A DNA stretch of 14,799 nt from RGIG5579 sp045655865 (GTDB taxonomy: Bacteria; Bacillota; Clostridia; Oscillospirales; SIG627), in the NCBI GenBank assembly GCA_045655865.1, contig JAZOQB010000049.1, forward strand, positions 1 to 14,799, written 5' to 3'. A model generated the notes under the pieces. The model had not been told where the DNA came from. It was given only the letters and a program-made list of their open reading frames with translations, and made no database searches. Below, piece after piece: positions 8,052 to 14,647 of this stretch. Within the stretch, counting starts at the first letter, position 1. Each line of letters opens with the position of its first letter. A program made the position numbers and the translations under genes.

Positions 8052-8381
8052 TTATTCAAAATAAAAAATTTGTTTCATGTCAGCATAAAACTCGCTTTGC
8101 GGGCAGATGCTGAACTTCTCGAAGCACGGTTTGGTAAAGGTCCACCAACGTTGCGTGGTTTCATCCTGTTCCATTTTTGCCATATCCGCCTCATAATCCT
8201 GGCCCACATACTCAAAATAGGCAAAGACCAGATCGCCGTGTCTAAAAATAGAATAATTGCGCAAATTGCACTCGTGAATCGTGCGCAAAACATCCGGCCA
8301 TGGGTTTGCATGCAGCTCCTCGTACTGCTGAATTTTATCTTCTTTCAATCTACCTAATTGACCAAAAATAATCTTACCCAT
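8052..8381 (-). CDS. rhaM: L-rhamnose mutarotase family protein (RhaM-like)
   Basis: A 109-residue protein, close to the ~104 residues of known RhaM, with the dimeric alpha/beta-barrel family pattern. Y20 and H24 in QYEELHANPWPDV, Y43 in NYSIF, and the TQRWW pair (W79-W80) line up with the residues that form the RhaM active site. The family interconverts alpha and beta anomers of L-rhamnose, and some relatives act on other sugars. I chose the ATG at 8381 because AGAGGTGG lies about 5 nt upstream; the frame also opens at a TTG at 8396. It stands alone with its own promoter and terminator and is divergent from an MFS transporter gene. No rhamnose isomerase, kinase or aldolase gene is nearby, so the true substrate is uncertain. 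Confidence 0.85.
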   Translation of the reverse strand: MGKIIFGQLGRLKEDKIQQYEELHANPWPDVLRTIHECNLRNYSIFRHGDLVFAYFEYVGQDYEADMAKMEQDETTQRWWTFTKPCFEKFSICPQSEFYADMKQIFYFE

Positions 8382-8421
8382 ACAACCACCTCTCAAAATT
8401 ATTTCGACTTATGATAAGTTC

Positions 8422-8450
8422 ATTATATCACGCTCTCATCAAAAAGTAAA
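8422..8450 (-). promoter_or_regulatory. Promoter of the rhaM-like gene
   Basis: On the minus strand TTTACT and TATAAT are 17 bp apart, and the -10 is preceded by TGA, giving an extended TG-N-TATAAT box. The start would be near 8415, about 34 nt before the ATG. This is a good but not perfect sigma-A promoter. Confidence 0.7.
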
Positions 8451-8475
8451 TCCTTGCATTATAATTTGAATCGGT

Positions 8476-8490
8476 TGTTCGGTATGAACA
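8476..8490. promoter_or_regulatory. Candidate operator palindrome TGTTC-N5-GAACA
   Basis: A perfect 5+5 bp inverted repeat with a 5-bp spacer lies in the 349-bp divergent region between the rhaM-like and MFS genes. It is 26 bp upstream of the rhaM -35 box and about 84 bp upstream of the MFS -35 box. The size and symmetry are typical of a dimeric repressor or activator site. No regulator gene is adjacent, so the protein is unknown. The rest of the intergenic region is A+T-rich with no gene seen. Confidence 0.45.
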
Positions 8491-8523
8491 GCGCAATTTG
8501 TAATATCAATGGAGAAATGAAGA

Positions 8524-8583
8524 CGCAAAAGACGCCGTGATGCAAAAGAATGTAAAAAAATAACGGTGATTGCTTGCAAAAGA
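8524..8583 (+). repeat. Three spaced GCAAAAGA repeats upstream of the MFS gene
   Basis: GCAAAAGA occurs at about 8525, 8542 and 8576. The first two sit in a longer match, GACGCAAAAGA and GATGCAAAAGA. The spacings are 17 and 34 bp, the second being twice the first. The last copy overlaps the -35 box of the MFS promoter. They may be direct-repeat binding sites, but A-rich sequence makes chance matches easy. Confidence 0.35.
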
Positions 8584-8602
8584 AAGAATTAATTGTTACA
8601 AT
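8574..8602 (+). promoter_or_regulatory. Probable promoter of the MFS transporter gene
   Basis: TTGCAA and TACAAT are separated by 17 bp. The start would be near 8609, leaving a leader of about 120 nt before the chosen ATG at 8731. This position argues against the frame extension back to 8593, which would begin inside the promoter. Confidence 0.55.
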
Positions 8603-8730
8603 TTACCGGGCAGATTCATGTAGATGAAACAATGTCAAAAAACACCTTTTATTTCATGTCTGGCAAGTACCGAACCGAGAATATCCAAGGCGCACCGAAA
8701 ATCCGGACTTGTTTAGGAAAAAACAATGCT

Positions 8731-9945
8731 ATGAAATATTCGTTAAGTAACAAAAAATCAAATTTTGTCATTTTTCTCTGCTGGGCGGCATATACCTTTG
8801 CTTACGTTGCAAGGTTGAATTATAACGCCTCCATGGTGGAAATTCTCTCCCAACTGGGCACAACGAAGGCGGCGGCAGGGGCCGTAAGCTCTTTTTTCTT
8901 TTTTGCCTACGGTGCAGGTCAGTTTGTCAACGGCCTTTTATGCAAAAAATACAACACAAAAATTTCCGTTACCATCGCTCTTGCGGGGTCCTGTGTCGTT
9001 AACCTTTCCATGACACTTTGTCATGGGATCAACTCAATGAAATATCTGTGGCTTTTAAACGGTATGTTTCAGTCTATTCTCTGGTCATCTCTAATCAAGA
9101 CCCTATCCGAAAGCCTTGCCGACAAAAAGCTTCCAAAGGCAGTTATGGTCATGAGCACCACCGTAGCTTCCGGTACGTTTATTGCCTACGGCCTTGCGGC
9201 TCTTTTCTCCTACCTGCAGCTGAGTTGGAAGCTGATTTTTCACATAGCATCCGCCATTGTAGGTGCTACGGCAATACTGTGGTTTGTGGGCATGAGTACC
9301 CTTCAGAATGAACAGAAAGAAACGCCAGCTGACGCAATGAAAACGAATCCCCCTCTTTCCTTCAACCTCCCTTTTGCTCTGGGACTGATGGTAGTCCTGA
9401 CTTGTGCGGTATCCAACGGCTTTGTAAAAGACGGCGTAACCACCTGGGTGCCCTCCATTTTAAAAGAGGAGTTCGGCGTATCCTCGTCTCTATCAATCAT
9501 TGTGACCTTGCTTTTGCCCCTGTTTGCAATTTGCGGCACCTTGCTTGTCAATGCCCTTCATAAAAAGCAAAAAGACGAAAACACCCTTAACGGCATTTTC
9601 TATTTTGCCACCGTGATTCTCGTGGGGCTGATCATGCTCACTCTAAACCTCAGATCCGTGCCTCTTACTCTGGCGCTTTTTTCCGGCATCGCCTGCCTTA
9701 TGTCAGCGGTCAACAACGTTATCACAAGCATTATTCCCCTTTACACAAGAGATAAAATTGACTCCGGCCTTTCGGCGGGACTGCTCAACACGTTCTGCTA
9801 TGTGGGAAGCACCCTGGCAACCTCGCTTCTTGGCAGAATAGCTGACACAAAAGGCTGGAGCCCTGTGTTTGTTTGTATTTTAATTTTTGCCATCGTTTCT
9901 TTTTCCGTTTGCTTTGTATCGGTAATCCTCAAGAAAAAGCGCTGA
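8731..9945 (+). CDS. MFS transporter, organophosphate:phosphate antiporter (GlpT/UhpT)-like
   Basis: A 404-residue protein with about twelve hydrophobic segments, the normal MFS size. The first helix carries FAYVARLNYNASM (23-35), matching the YxxRxN motif of the OPA family; Arg28 corresponds to the substrate-phosphate arginine of GlpT (R45). A second match is FVKDGVTTWVPSILKEEF (231-248), equivalent to the GlpT stretch containing WSPTYLKE; there Lys233 stands where GlpT has its second phosphate-binding arginine (R269). FFFAYGAGQFVNGLL (56-70) is also typical. A central hydrophilic loop (about 190-210) joins the two six-helix halves. I set the start at 8731 because MKYSLSNKKSNF gives a standard MFS N-terminus; AGGA lies 12 nt upstream, slightly far. 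It is divergent from the rhaM-like gene, so a shared sugar or sugar-phosphate substrate is plausible but unproven. Confidence 0.85.
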   Translation: MKYSLSNKKSNFVIFLCWAAYTFAYVARLNYNASMVEILSQLGTTKAAAGAVSSFFFFAYGAGQFVNGLLCKKYNTKISVTIALAGSCVVNLSMTLCHGINSMKYLWLLNGMFQSILWSSLIKTLSESLADKKLPKAVMVMSTTVASGTFIAYGLAALFSYLQLSWKLIFHIASAIVGATAILWFVGMSTLQNEQKETPADAMKTNPPLSFNLPFALGLMVVLTCAVSNGFVKDGVTTWVPSILKEEFGVSSSLSIIVTLLLPLFAICGTLLVNALHKKQKDENTLNGIFYFATVILVGLIMLTLNLRSVPLTLALFSGIACLMSAVNNVITSIIPLYTRDKIDSGLSAGLLNTFCYVGSTLATSLLGRIADTKGWSPVFVCILIFAIVSFSVCFVSVILKKKR

Positions 9946-10003
9946 GTTCTCGTGCTATTTGCAAAAATCTTGATAAAAACAGGCTTTTAAATTGATACAT
10001 AAC

Positions 10004-10030
10004 AAAAGCGAGGAAATTCCCCTCCCTTTT
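10004..10030 (+). terminator. Terminator after the MFS gene
   Basis: AAAAGCGAGG pairs with CCTCCCTTTT (one C-C mismatch in a 10-position stem) around a seven-base loop and runs into TTTTTGTGTT. It lies 58 nt after the MFS stop and just before the promoter of the next gene. Confidence 0.6.
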
Positions 10031-10045
10031 TGTGTTCGGCATTTG

Positions 10046-10074
10046 TTGACACAGGTTTTCTTTTGTAATATAAT
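10046..10074 (+). promoter_or_regulatory. Consensus sigma-A promoter of the permease gene
   Basis: TTGACA and TATAAT are separated by exactly 17 bp, both perfect. The start would be near 10081, about 30 nt before the GTG start of the permease gene. The permease is therefore an independent transcript and not a read-through partner of the MFS gene. Confidence 0.85.
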
Positions 10075-10110
10075 GGCCCGGTTGAAAAAACGTCAATTTT
10101 GGGTGATAGT

Positions 10111-11217
10111 GTGAAGATTTTAAAATTTGTAAAGAAGAACATTGTTTTTTGCGTCGCCTTTTTTGTTGCGGTGGTAACCTGCTTTTTGGTGCCGCCCGAC
10201 AAAGCATATCTGGATTACTTTGATTGGAAGACCCTCTCCTGTCTGTTTTTAACCTTAGCGGTAGTTTGCGCACTGAGAAATATTAAATTTTTTACCATTC
10301 TTTCGCGAAAGCTTGTAAGCCTGTCCGGCAACCTTCGTTCCCTGTTTCTGCTTCTGATCATAATCACCTTTATCGGTTCCATGATTATTGCAAACGATAT
10401 GGCCCTTATCACTTTCTTGCCGCTTGGTTATTTTGCATTGTCCGTAACTTGTCAAGAAAAATATATGGCCTATCTTTTTGTGCTTCAAAACATATCGGCA
10501 AATTTAGGTGGAATGCTAACGCCCTTTGGTAATCCGCAAAACCTTTATTTGTATTCCTATTTTAACATTCCTACCGGCCAGTTTTGCAAGATCATGCTTC
10601 CTGCATTCCTTCTTGCGGTGGCGCTTCTGGTTCTGGCATGTGTTCCGATAAAACCTGTAAAATTCAAGCTGGATGGCAATTTACCCGAAAAGCTGGACAG
10701 CAAAAAAACAGTGCTTTACTGCGCAATGTTTGTTTTTTCTATTCTAATTGTTTTTCGAATCATACCCTTTGTTTTGGGGCTTATCGTGATTCCCCTTATC
10801 CTGTTTTTTGTTGACCGCGATTCCCTTAAAATGGTGGATTATTCTTTACTGGGTACTTTTTTCTTTTTCTTTATTTTTTCCGGCAATTTAGCAAGGTGTG
10901 ATGTGGTAAATTCTACGATCTCCAATTTCCTTAGCAAGGACACCTTGCTCGTTTCGGTGCTGTCTTGCCAGTTTTTAAGTAATGTTCCGTCCGCCATTTT
11001 GCTTTCTCACTTTACAAGCGATTACCCTGCACTGCTGTTGGGAGTTAATATTGGGGGAACAGGTACGCTGATTGCATCGTTGGCAAGCCTTATCACCTTT
11101 AGCGAATTTAAAATCCTCTACCCTACCCGGACAAAAAAATATCTTAAGATCTTCACCATAACAAACGTTGTGTTTCTTGTGATCCTGACAGTGGCCGCAA
11201 AATTATTCTGGCTGTAG
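10111..11217 (+). CDS. Ion transporter superfamily permease (SLC13/ArsB/CitMHS-like)
   Basis: A 368-residue polytopic membrane protein with about ten hydrophobic segments and two internal repeats, each containing a re-entrant substrate/cation-binding loop. Repeat one has NDMALITFLPL (95-105) and SANLGGMLTPFGNPQNL (129-145). Repeat two has FLSNVPSAILLSHF (288-301) and GVNIGGTGTLIASLAS (311-326). The paired NxP and GG-T-P-GNP/GGTGT-LIAS motifs are characteristic of the IT superfamily, which moves anions such as dicarboxylates, arsenite or sulfate, or exchanges Na+/H+. It is shorter than typical SLC13 or ArsB proteins (~420-450). I chose GTG at 10111 because GGGTGAT lies just upstream and the product begins MKILKFVKKN; a TTG at 10099 is the alternative. 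The substrate cannot be assigned. Its TAG stop is immediately followed, in the same frame, by a spoVT-like repeat. Confidence 0.82.
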   Translation: MKILKFVKKNIVFCVAFFVAVVTCFLVPPDKAYLDYFDWKTLSCLFLTLAVVCALRNIKFFTILSRKLVSLSGNLRSLFLLLIIITFIGSMIIANDMALITFLPLGYFALSVTCQEKYMAYLFVLQNISANLGGMLTPFGNPQNLYLYSYFNIPTGQFCKIMLPAFLLAVALLVLACVPIKPVKFKLDGNLPEKLDSKKTVLYCAMFVFSILIVFRIIPFVLGLIVIPLILFFVDRDSLKMVDYSLLGTFFFFFIFSGNLARCDVVNSTISNFLSKDTLLVSVLSCQFLSNVPSAILLSHFTSDYPALLLGVNIGGTGTLIASLASLITFSEFKILYPTRTKKYLKIFTITNVVFLVILTVAAKLFWL

Positions 11218-11350
11218 ATCACCGCAACAGGGATTGTGAGAAGAATAGAAGAATGTGGTATATTAGGGCAAAAGTTGTCGCAACACGCATAAATACTAGG
11301 ATTTTCGCTGATTTTTGTCCAACTAAATTTGCACAAAACAATATATACAT
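11218..11350 (+). repeat. Left copy of a spoVT-derived repeat with hairpin
   Basis: This copy begins directly after the permease stop. Read in the permease frame it encodes ATGIVRRIEECGILGQ and then reaches TAA at 11290-11292. ATGIVRRIEE matches residues 3-12 of SpoVT (MKATGIVRRID/E...). The ATG is not kept here (ATC ACC replaces ATG AAA), so this copy lacks a normal start. The coding fragment runs into a hairpin (GGGCAAAAG at 11266-11274 paired with TTTTTGTCC at 11312-11320) with the internal sequence GCATAAATACTAGG-ATTTTCGCTG. It aligns with the copy at 14648-14797 in the same orientation, at roughly 80% over the first ~50 bp by eye. The end near ATATATACATA is approximate. Confidence 0.75.
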
Positions 11351-11382
11351 AAAAAAAGCGAGGTGACTTTCACCTCGCTTTT
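11351..11382 (-). terminator. Terminator of the GH2 gene, overlapping its last codons
   Basis: A perfect 13-bp stem (AAAAGCGAGGTGA / TCACCTCGCTTTT) with a three-base loop gives seven Us on the minus-strand transcript. One arm is formed by the last codons and the TGA stop of the GH2 gene. On the plus strand it ends CTTTTGTTATTT, so it probably also stops the permease/repeat transcript. Confidence 0.88.
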
Positions 11383-13061
11383 GTTATTTCTGTTTGTAGT
11401 TTTCGGGCAAGATCGGTCATAGCTTTGTTATCTGCCTTGCATACCTTACGGTCATAGGTTAAAAAGCCGTTGATTTCATCTTCCACGTCACTTAGCTGAG
11501 TGCAAATAGCACCGCAAAGGCCTTTTTTTATCGCCGGCAGCACCTTACTTCGATACAGTTTAAGAATCTGGCTCTCAAATTGCTCTTGGCTGTTACAGGT
11601 TTTGTAGCCGTAGGCGTTGTCTGGGTTAAAAAGATGCCCCTCTACCGCATAGGCGTACCCTCCGAATTCGCTGAGCATCAATGGCTTTTGCGCGGGGCGA
11701 ATCTGATTCCACGGACCGAAATAAATGTGCAAACTTTCCACATCGCTGCACTTTCTCCTAAACCAACCCGATGTTGTGTCTATCATTCGGGTATCGTCTA
11801 ACGCGCGTAGCTTTTGGTAGACGTTGTCACTGTCAAACTGTCCCCAGCCCTCGTTAAATACGGTCCAATAGAGGATGCAGGGATGGTTGCGAAGCTGTGC
11901 AACCGTCTGTTCCATGCACTTTAAAAAATTTTCTCGGACGTTGGGGTCTTTGTGCATATTTTTGTCGGGCAATTTTTGAATTCGCGCTGTGGGTATGGCA
12001 GTATCACGGACAAAGTTGTAGTCGCCGTTATTGACCATATCCTGAAAAACGATCATCCCCAACTGATCGCATTGGTAGTAAAACTCCTCTGCCTCCACCT
12101 TAATGTGCTTGCGCAAGGTATTAAAGCCGAGTTTTTTCATAGCCAATATATCCTCGGCATAGCTCTCGGGCGCGGCAGGGGTATAGATGCCATCGGGCCA
12201 GTAGCCTTGGTCTAAAAGGCCGTGAAAGAAATATGGCTTGCCGTTAAGACAAAGCCGAGGTATGCCCTCTATCACCTTACTTTCAATGGTGCGTATGGCA
12301 AAGTAAGATTCCACCGCATCCGTCTCGGTAATAACACTAAAACGATAAAGATAGGGGTCTTCCGGACTCCAAAGATGCGGCTCTTTTGGTTCAATGACCG
12401 CCTTGCCGTCCTTGAAAGCATATTCTCCCAGCCCCTCAACCAAAACCCTGCCTTCCATGGCAGGTCGAATGGAGATATGGACGCTGTAACCACGATTTTC
12501 TATTCGTAAATCTTCTATATATTGCATCGGCACGCTCTCAATCCACACACTTTGCCATATACCCGAAACAGGGGTGTACCACATGCCGCCTCGGTTAACT
12601 TTTTGCTTGCCGTAGGGCATAGAAAGGTCACGCAAATCATCAGTGCATCGAATTTCAAGCAAGTTTTCCTCTTGCAGCGCATCGGTGATGTCAAAGACAA
12701 ACGCGGTATACCCGCCCAGGTGACGGCCTATAAATTTATGATTTACATAAATCTGGGCAATCTGATCAGCAGCGCCAACGTGCAAAAGAACTCTACCTTT
12801 GTTAAAGCCCTCCGCTAGTTGAAATTTGCGTTTATAAAAAAGGGTGCTCCCCTCGGCGAAATGCCGATTCACCCCCGAAAGCAAGCTTTCGGGACAAAAA
12901 GGAACACGTATGAAAAAGGACGAGTCTTGACCCGCAACGCTCAGCTCCCACATGCCGTTAAGGTTAAGAAAGCTTGCCCGTCGCATTTGGGGTCTTGGAT
13001 ATACATCCCAGGGCGTGCCGGCCAGCGCCTCACCCTGAGTCGTGTACAGTTCGCTCAACAT
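11370..13061 (-). CDS. Glycoside hydrolase family 2 protein (beta-galactosidase/beta-glucuronidase-like)
   Basis: A 563-residue GH2 enzyme with the usual three-part layout: N-terminal jelly-roll sugar-binding domain (about 1-180, including FLNLNGMWEL, VGAADQIAQIYVN and GGYTAFVFDIT), an immunoglobulin-like domain (about 180-270), and a TIM barrel (about 270-560). Catalytic residues are visible: acid/base E404 in TVFNEGWGQFD and nucleophile E465 in MLSEFGGYA. GFNTLRKHIKVE (312-323) is the conserved barrel strand. There is no signal peptide, so it should act in the cytoplasm on an imported oligosaccharide or glycoside. The length is near the ~600 residues of simple glucuronidase/galactosidase types and far below LacZ. 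AGGAG lies 9-10 nt before the ATG. It is transcribed alone, divergent from the serine hydrolase. The glycosidic substrate cannot be told. Confidence 0.92.
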   Translation of the reverse strand: MLSELYTTQGEALAGTPWDVYPRPQMRRASFLNLNGMWELSVAGQDSSFFIRVPFCPESLLSGVNRHFAEGSTLFYKRKFQLAEGFNKGRVLLHVGAADQIAQIYVNHKFIGRHLGGYTAFVFDITDALQEENLLEIRCTDDLRDLSMPYGKQKVNRGGMWYTPVSGIWQSVWIESVPMQYIEDLRIENRGYSVHISIRPAMEGRVLVEGLGEYAFKDGKAVIEPKEPHLWSPEDPYLYRFSVITETDAVESYFAIRTIESKVIEGIPRLCLNGKPYFFHGLLDQGYWPDGIYTPAAPESYAEDILAMKKLGFNTLRKHIKVEAEEFYYQCDQLGMIVFQDMVNNGDYNFVRDTAIPTARIQKLPDKNMHKDPNVRENFLKCMEQTVAQLRNHPCILYWTVFNEGWGQFDSDNVYQKLRALDDTRMIDTTSGWFRRKCSDVESLHIYFGPWNQIRPAQKPLMLSEFGGYAYAVEGHLFNPDNAYGYKTCNSQEQFESQILKLYRSKVLPAIKKGLCGAICTQLSDVEDEINGFLTYDRKVCKADNKAMTDLARKLQTEITKAR

Positions 13062-13090
13062 ATACCGTCACTCCTAATTAAGATAAAGCC

Positions 13091-13096
13091 ATTATA
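13091..13096 (-). promoter_or_regulatory. Extended -10 promoter of the GH2 gene
   Basis: On the minus strand TGG-TATAAT forms an extended -10 box about 30 nt upstream of the GH2 ATG, with a predicted start near 13084. No good -35 box is found 17 bp upstream (TGGTTT), which fits an extended -10 promoter that may need an activator. Confidence 0.55.
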
Positions 13097-13200
13097 CCAC
13101 GCCGTAACAAGAAAAACCAGTAATAAAATTTTAAGTAATATGATCTCCCACAATTACAGATACTAACAGTACCAATTTGTAAAATAAGGAGATTTTTATT

Positions 13201-13302
13201 ATGAAGGCACCCGAAGGAAAGTTGTACATAAATAGGGAAAGCAAAATATTTGGCATAGATAAAGTCCGAAAGATTATCGTTGATTATGAAAAACGGTTGT
13301 GA
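13201..13302 (+). CDS. Small ORF, 33 codons, unknown function
   Basis: An ATG follows a strong AAGGAG ribosome binding site (9 nt spacer), and the frame runs MKAPEGKLYINRESKIFGID..., ending KRL at a TGA. The product would be charged and soluble, with no membrane segment. I do not recognise it. It may be a true small protein, a leader peptide for the serine hydrolase gene 25 nt downstream, or the surviving N-terminus of a deleted gene. Its last third contains the likely promoter of the downstream gene. No clear promoter is seen upstream of it. Confidence 0.45.
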   Translation: MKAPEGKLYINRESKIFGIDKVRKIIVDYEKRL

Positions 13303-13308
13303 TATAAT
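13280..13308 (+). promoter_or_regulatory. Promoter of the serine hydrolase gene
   Basis: TTGATT and TATAAT are separated by 17 bp, and TGA precedes the -10 box (extended -10). The start would be near 13315, which leaves only about 13 nt before the ATG and places the GGAGG ribosome binding site (13316-13320) at the very 5' end of the mRNA. The promoter overlaps the end of the 33-codon small ORF. Confidence 0.6.
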
Positions 13309-13327
13309 TGGACGCGGAGGCGATTGT

Positions 13328-14464
13328 ATGTTTGAACAAACCAAAACGCTATGTCAGCTTTTTCTGAAGATGGGGATCCCCGGCTTTGATCTGATTGTCT
13401 ATAAGGATGGGCAATGTGTTCTGCGACATATGGGCGGTTATGCCGACCCTGAAAACAAAATCCCTATGCAGGGCAAGGAGAAATACCACATTTACTCCTG
13501 CTCCAAGCTATTTACCTGCGTGGCAGCTATGCAACTGTGGGAAAAGGGCATGTTCTCTCTGGAGGATGATTTGTCAAACTATTTGCCTGCGTTCCGTGAG
13601 ATGACCGTAAAAACAGAAACCGGTATCGAAAAGGCGAAGAATCCCATCAAGATCCACCATCTGTTTGAGATGACCGCGGGGCTGAATTATGATATGCAGA
13701 CCCCTGCTCTACAGGCCTATTATGAAGCCTGCGACCGGCGTTGTCCCACAGTAGAGCTGGCAAATGAGTTTGCAAAGACCCCTTTGGAGTTTGAACCGGG
13801 TACGGGTTGGCGGTACAGCCTTTGCCACGATGTGCTGGCAGCGTTGGTGGAAGTGCTGTCCGGGCAGAAGTTTGAAATTTATGTAAAAGAACATATTTTT
13901 GATCCGCTTGGTATGGAAAATTCTGATTTTCTCCACCCAATGGAAGACTGGAATGGCTTCGCCCGACAGTTCCGCTACAATTCCGTAACCGGGGAATACG
14001 AGCCGCGATGGAAGAATGGTTACCGTCTGGGAAAAGAATACGCCAGCGGAGGCGCTGGTTGTGTTTCTACAGTGGAAGACTATATCAAGTTTCTGGAGGC
14101 TTTGCGCGTTGGCGATGTGATCCTAAAAAAAGAAACGATCTCTATGATGGCTACTGACCGTCTGACAGAGCAGCAGCGCGAGATGTATACATACGATAAA
14201 GTGGTCAACGGCTACGGTCTGGGTATGCGGACTCCCCGGTTAGACCCTACCTGGACAGAATTTGGCTGGGGCGGTGCTGCAGGCGCGTTTGCTTCGGTAG
14301 ACCCGGTGAATAATATCACTTTTTACTATGCGCAGCATGTTCTCAACTCTCCCGTCAGACTTCTGCGGCCATGGCTGTACCGTACAATACGCGCTGACTT
14401 GCTTGGCGAAAAGATCGACATTCCGTACGATATGGTTGACAGTACACCGCACCTGACATACTAA
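13328..14464 (+). CDS. Serine hydrolase, class C beta-lactamase/esterase family
   Basis: A 378-residue protein with the beta-lactamase-related serine hydrolase fold. The nucleophile motif SxxK is S57-C-S-K60 in YHIYSCSKLF. The second motif, normally Tyr-x-Asn, is Y163-S-L in GWRYSLCHDVLAALVEVLSG, a common variant in this group. The third position is FGWGGAAGAF (312-321), standing for the usual KTG/HxG. YASGGAGCVSTVEDYIKFLEAL (238-259) is the typical family segment. There is no signal peptide, so it is probably a cytoplasmic esterase, amidase or D-aminopeptidase-like enzyme and not a resistance enzyme. The frame opens at 13280, but the ATG at 13328 has GGAGG 7 nt upstream and a promoter just before it. 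It is divergent from the GH2 gene; a joint role in glycoside breakdown (for example deacylation) is inference. Confidence 0.88.
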   Translation: MFEQTKTLCQLFLKMGIPGFDLIVYKDGQCVLRHMGGYADPENKIPMQGKEKYHIYSCSKLFTCVAAMQLWEKGMFSLEDDLSNYLPAFREMTVKTETGIEKAKNPIKIHHLFEMTAGLNYDMQTPALQAYYEACDRRCPTVELANEFAKTPLEFEPGTGWRYSLCHDVLAALVEVLSGQKFEIYVKEHIFDPLGMENSDFLHPMEDWNGFARQFRYNSVTGEYEPRWKNGYRLGKEYASGGAGCVSTVEDYIKFLEALRVGDVILKKETISMMATDRLTEQQREMYTYDKVVNGYGLGMRTPRLDPTWTEFGWGGAAGAFASVDPVNNITFYYAQHVLNSPVRLLRPWLYRTIRADLLGEKIDIPYDMVDSTPHLTY

Positions 14465-14515
14465 AAACAATAATCTCTCAACTTTTTTAAAAATCAAAAA
14501 ACCTATTCAGTATAC

Positions 14516-14566
14516 AACTCCTTTGTTTACAGATAATAGAAATGTTATCAAATCAACAAAGGAGTT
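14516..14566. repeat. 12-bp inverted repeat that hides a strong ribosome binding site
   Basis: AACTCCTTTGTT and AACAAAGGAGTT form a perfect 12-bp stem separated by 27 nt, inside which GATAA and TTATC can pair again. It begins 52 nt after the serine hydrolase stop and could end that transcript, though no clear T-run follows (TCTATT). The right arm contains AAAGGAG, a strong ribosome binding site placed 6 nt before an in-frame TTG at 14571. The 335 nt after the hydrolase gene hold no conventional gene. Confidence 0.6.
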
Positions 14567-14570
14567 TCTA

Positions 14571-14636
14571 TTGCAAGGGTACCGAGCAACAAGGTTCTTG
14601 GCACCTTTCAAAAATCTCCGATTTTTAGAAAGGTAA
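14571..14636 (+). CDS. Possible 21-codon mini-ORF (TTG start)
   Basis: A TTG start lies 6 nt after AAAGGAG. The frame encodes a basic, aromatic peptide (MQGYRATRF ... KNLRFLER) and ends TAA at 14634-14636. It lies between the 12-bp inverted repeat and the spoVT-like start. I do not recognise the peptide. It may be a leader peptide or chance; the only support is the ribosome binding site. Confidence 0.2.
   Translation: MQGYRATRFLAPFKNLRFLER
14603..14634 (+). promoter_or_regulatory. Hairpin ahead of the spoVT-like start, with an alternative upstream pairing
   Basis: ACCTTTCAAAAATC pairs with GATTTTT-A-GAAAGGT (14 bp with one bulged A) around a TCC loop. Its right arm covers AAAGG, part of the ribosome-binding-like AAAGGTAAGG before the ATG at 14648. 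Its left arm (ACCTTT) can instead pair with AAGGGT near 14575-14580 through a weaker imperfect hairpin, so two exclusive folds are possible. A 9-bp direct repeat, AAGGTTCTT, flanks the hairpin (14591-14599 and 14635-14643). Confidence 0.4.
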
Positions 14637-14647
14637 GGTTCTTATAT

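Noticed and set aside
8593..8730. N-terminal extension of the MFS transporter
   Set aside because: The first 46 codons include the probable promoter -10 box, look hydrophilic and unlike MFS N-termini, and a standard MFS start exists at 8731.
11266..11330. Integron attC-like site (GTCCAAC fits RYYYAAC)
   Set aside because: No matching GTTRRRY partner exists in the left arm, the second repeat copy does not keep the motif, and no integron integrase is present.
13328..14464. Antibiotic-resistance beta-lactamase
   Set aside because: It lacks a signal peptide and the canonical Tyr-x-Asn and KTG motifs are altered, fitting esterase-like serine hydrolases better than AmpC.
14571..14640. T-box-like leader (AAGGGTACCGAG resembles the T-box GGTGG-ACCGCG core)
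   Set aside because: The core is incomplete, no specifier stem or Rho-independent terminator with a U tract is visible, and no aminoacyl-tRNA synthetase or amino acid gene follows within the window.
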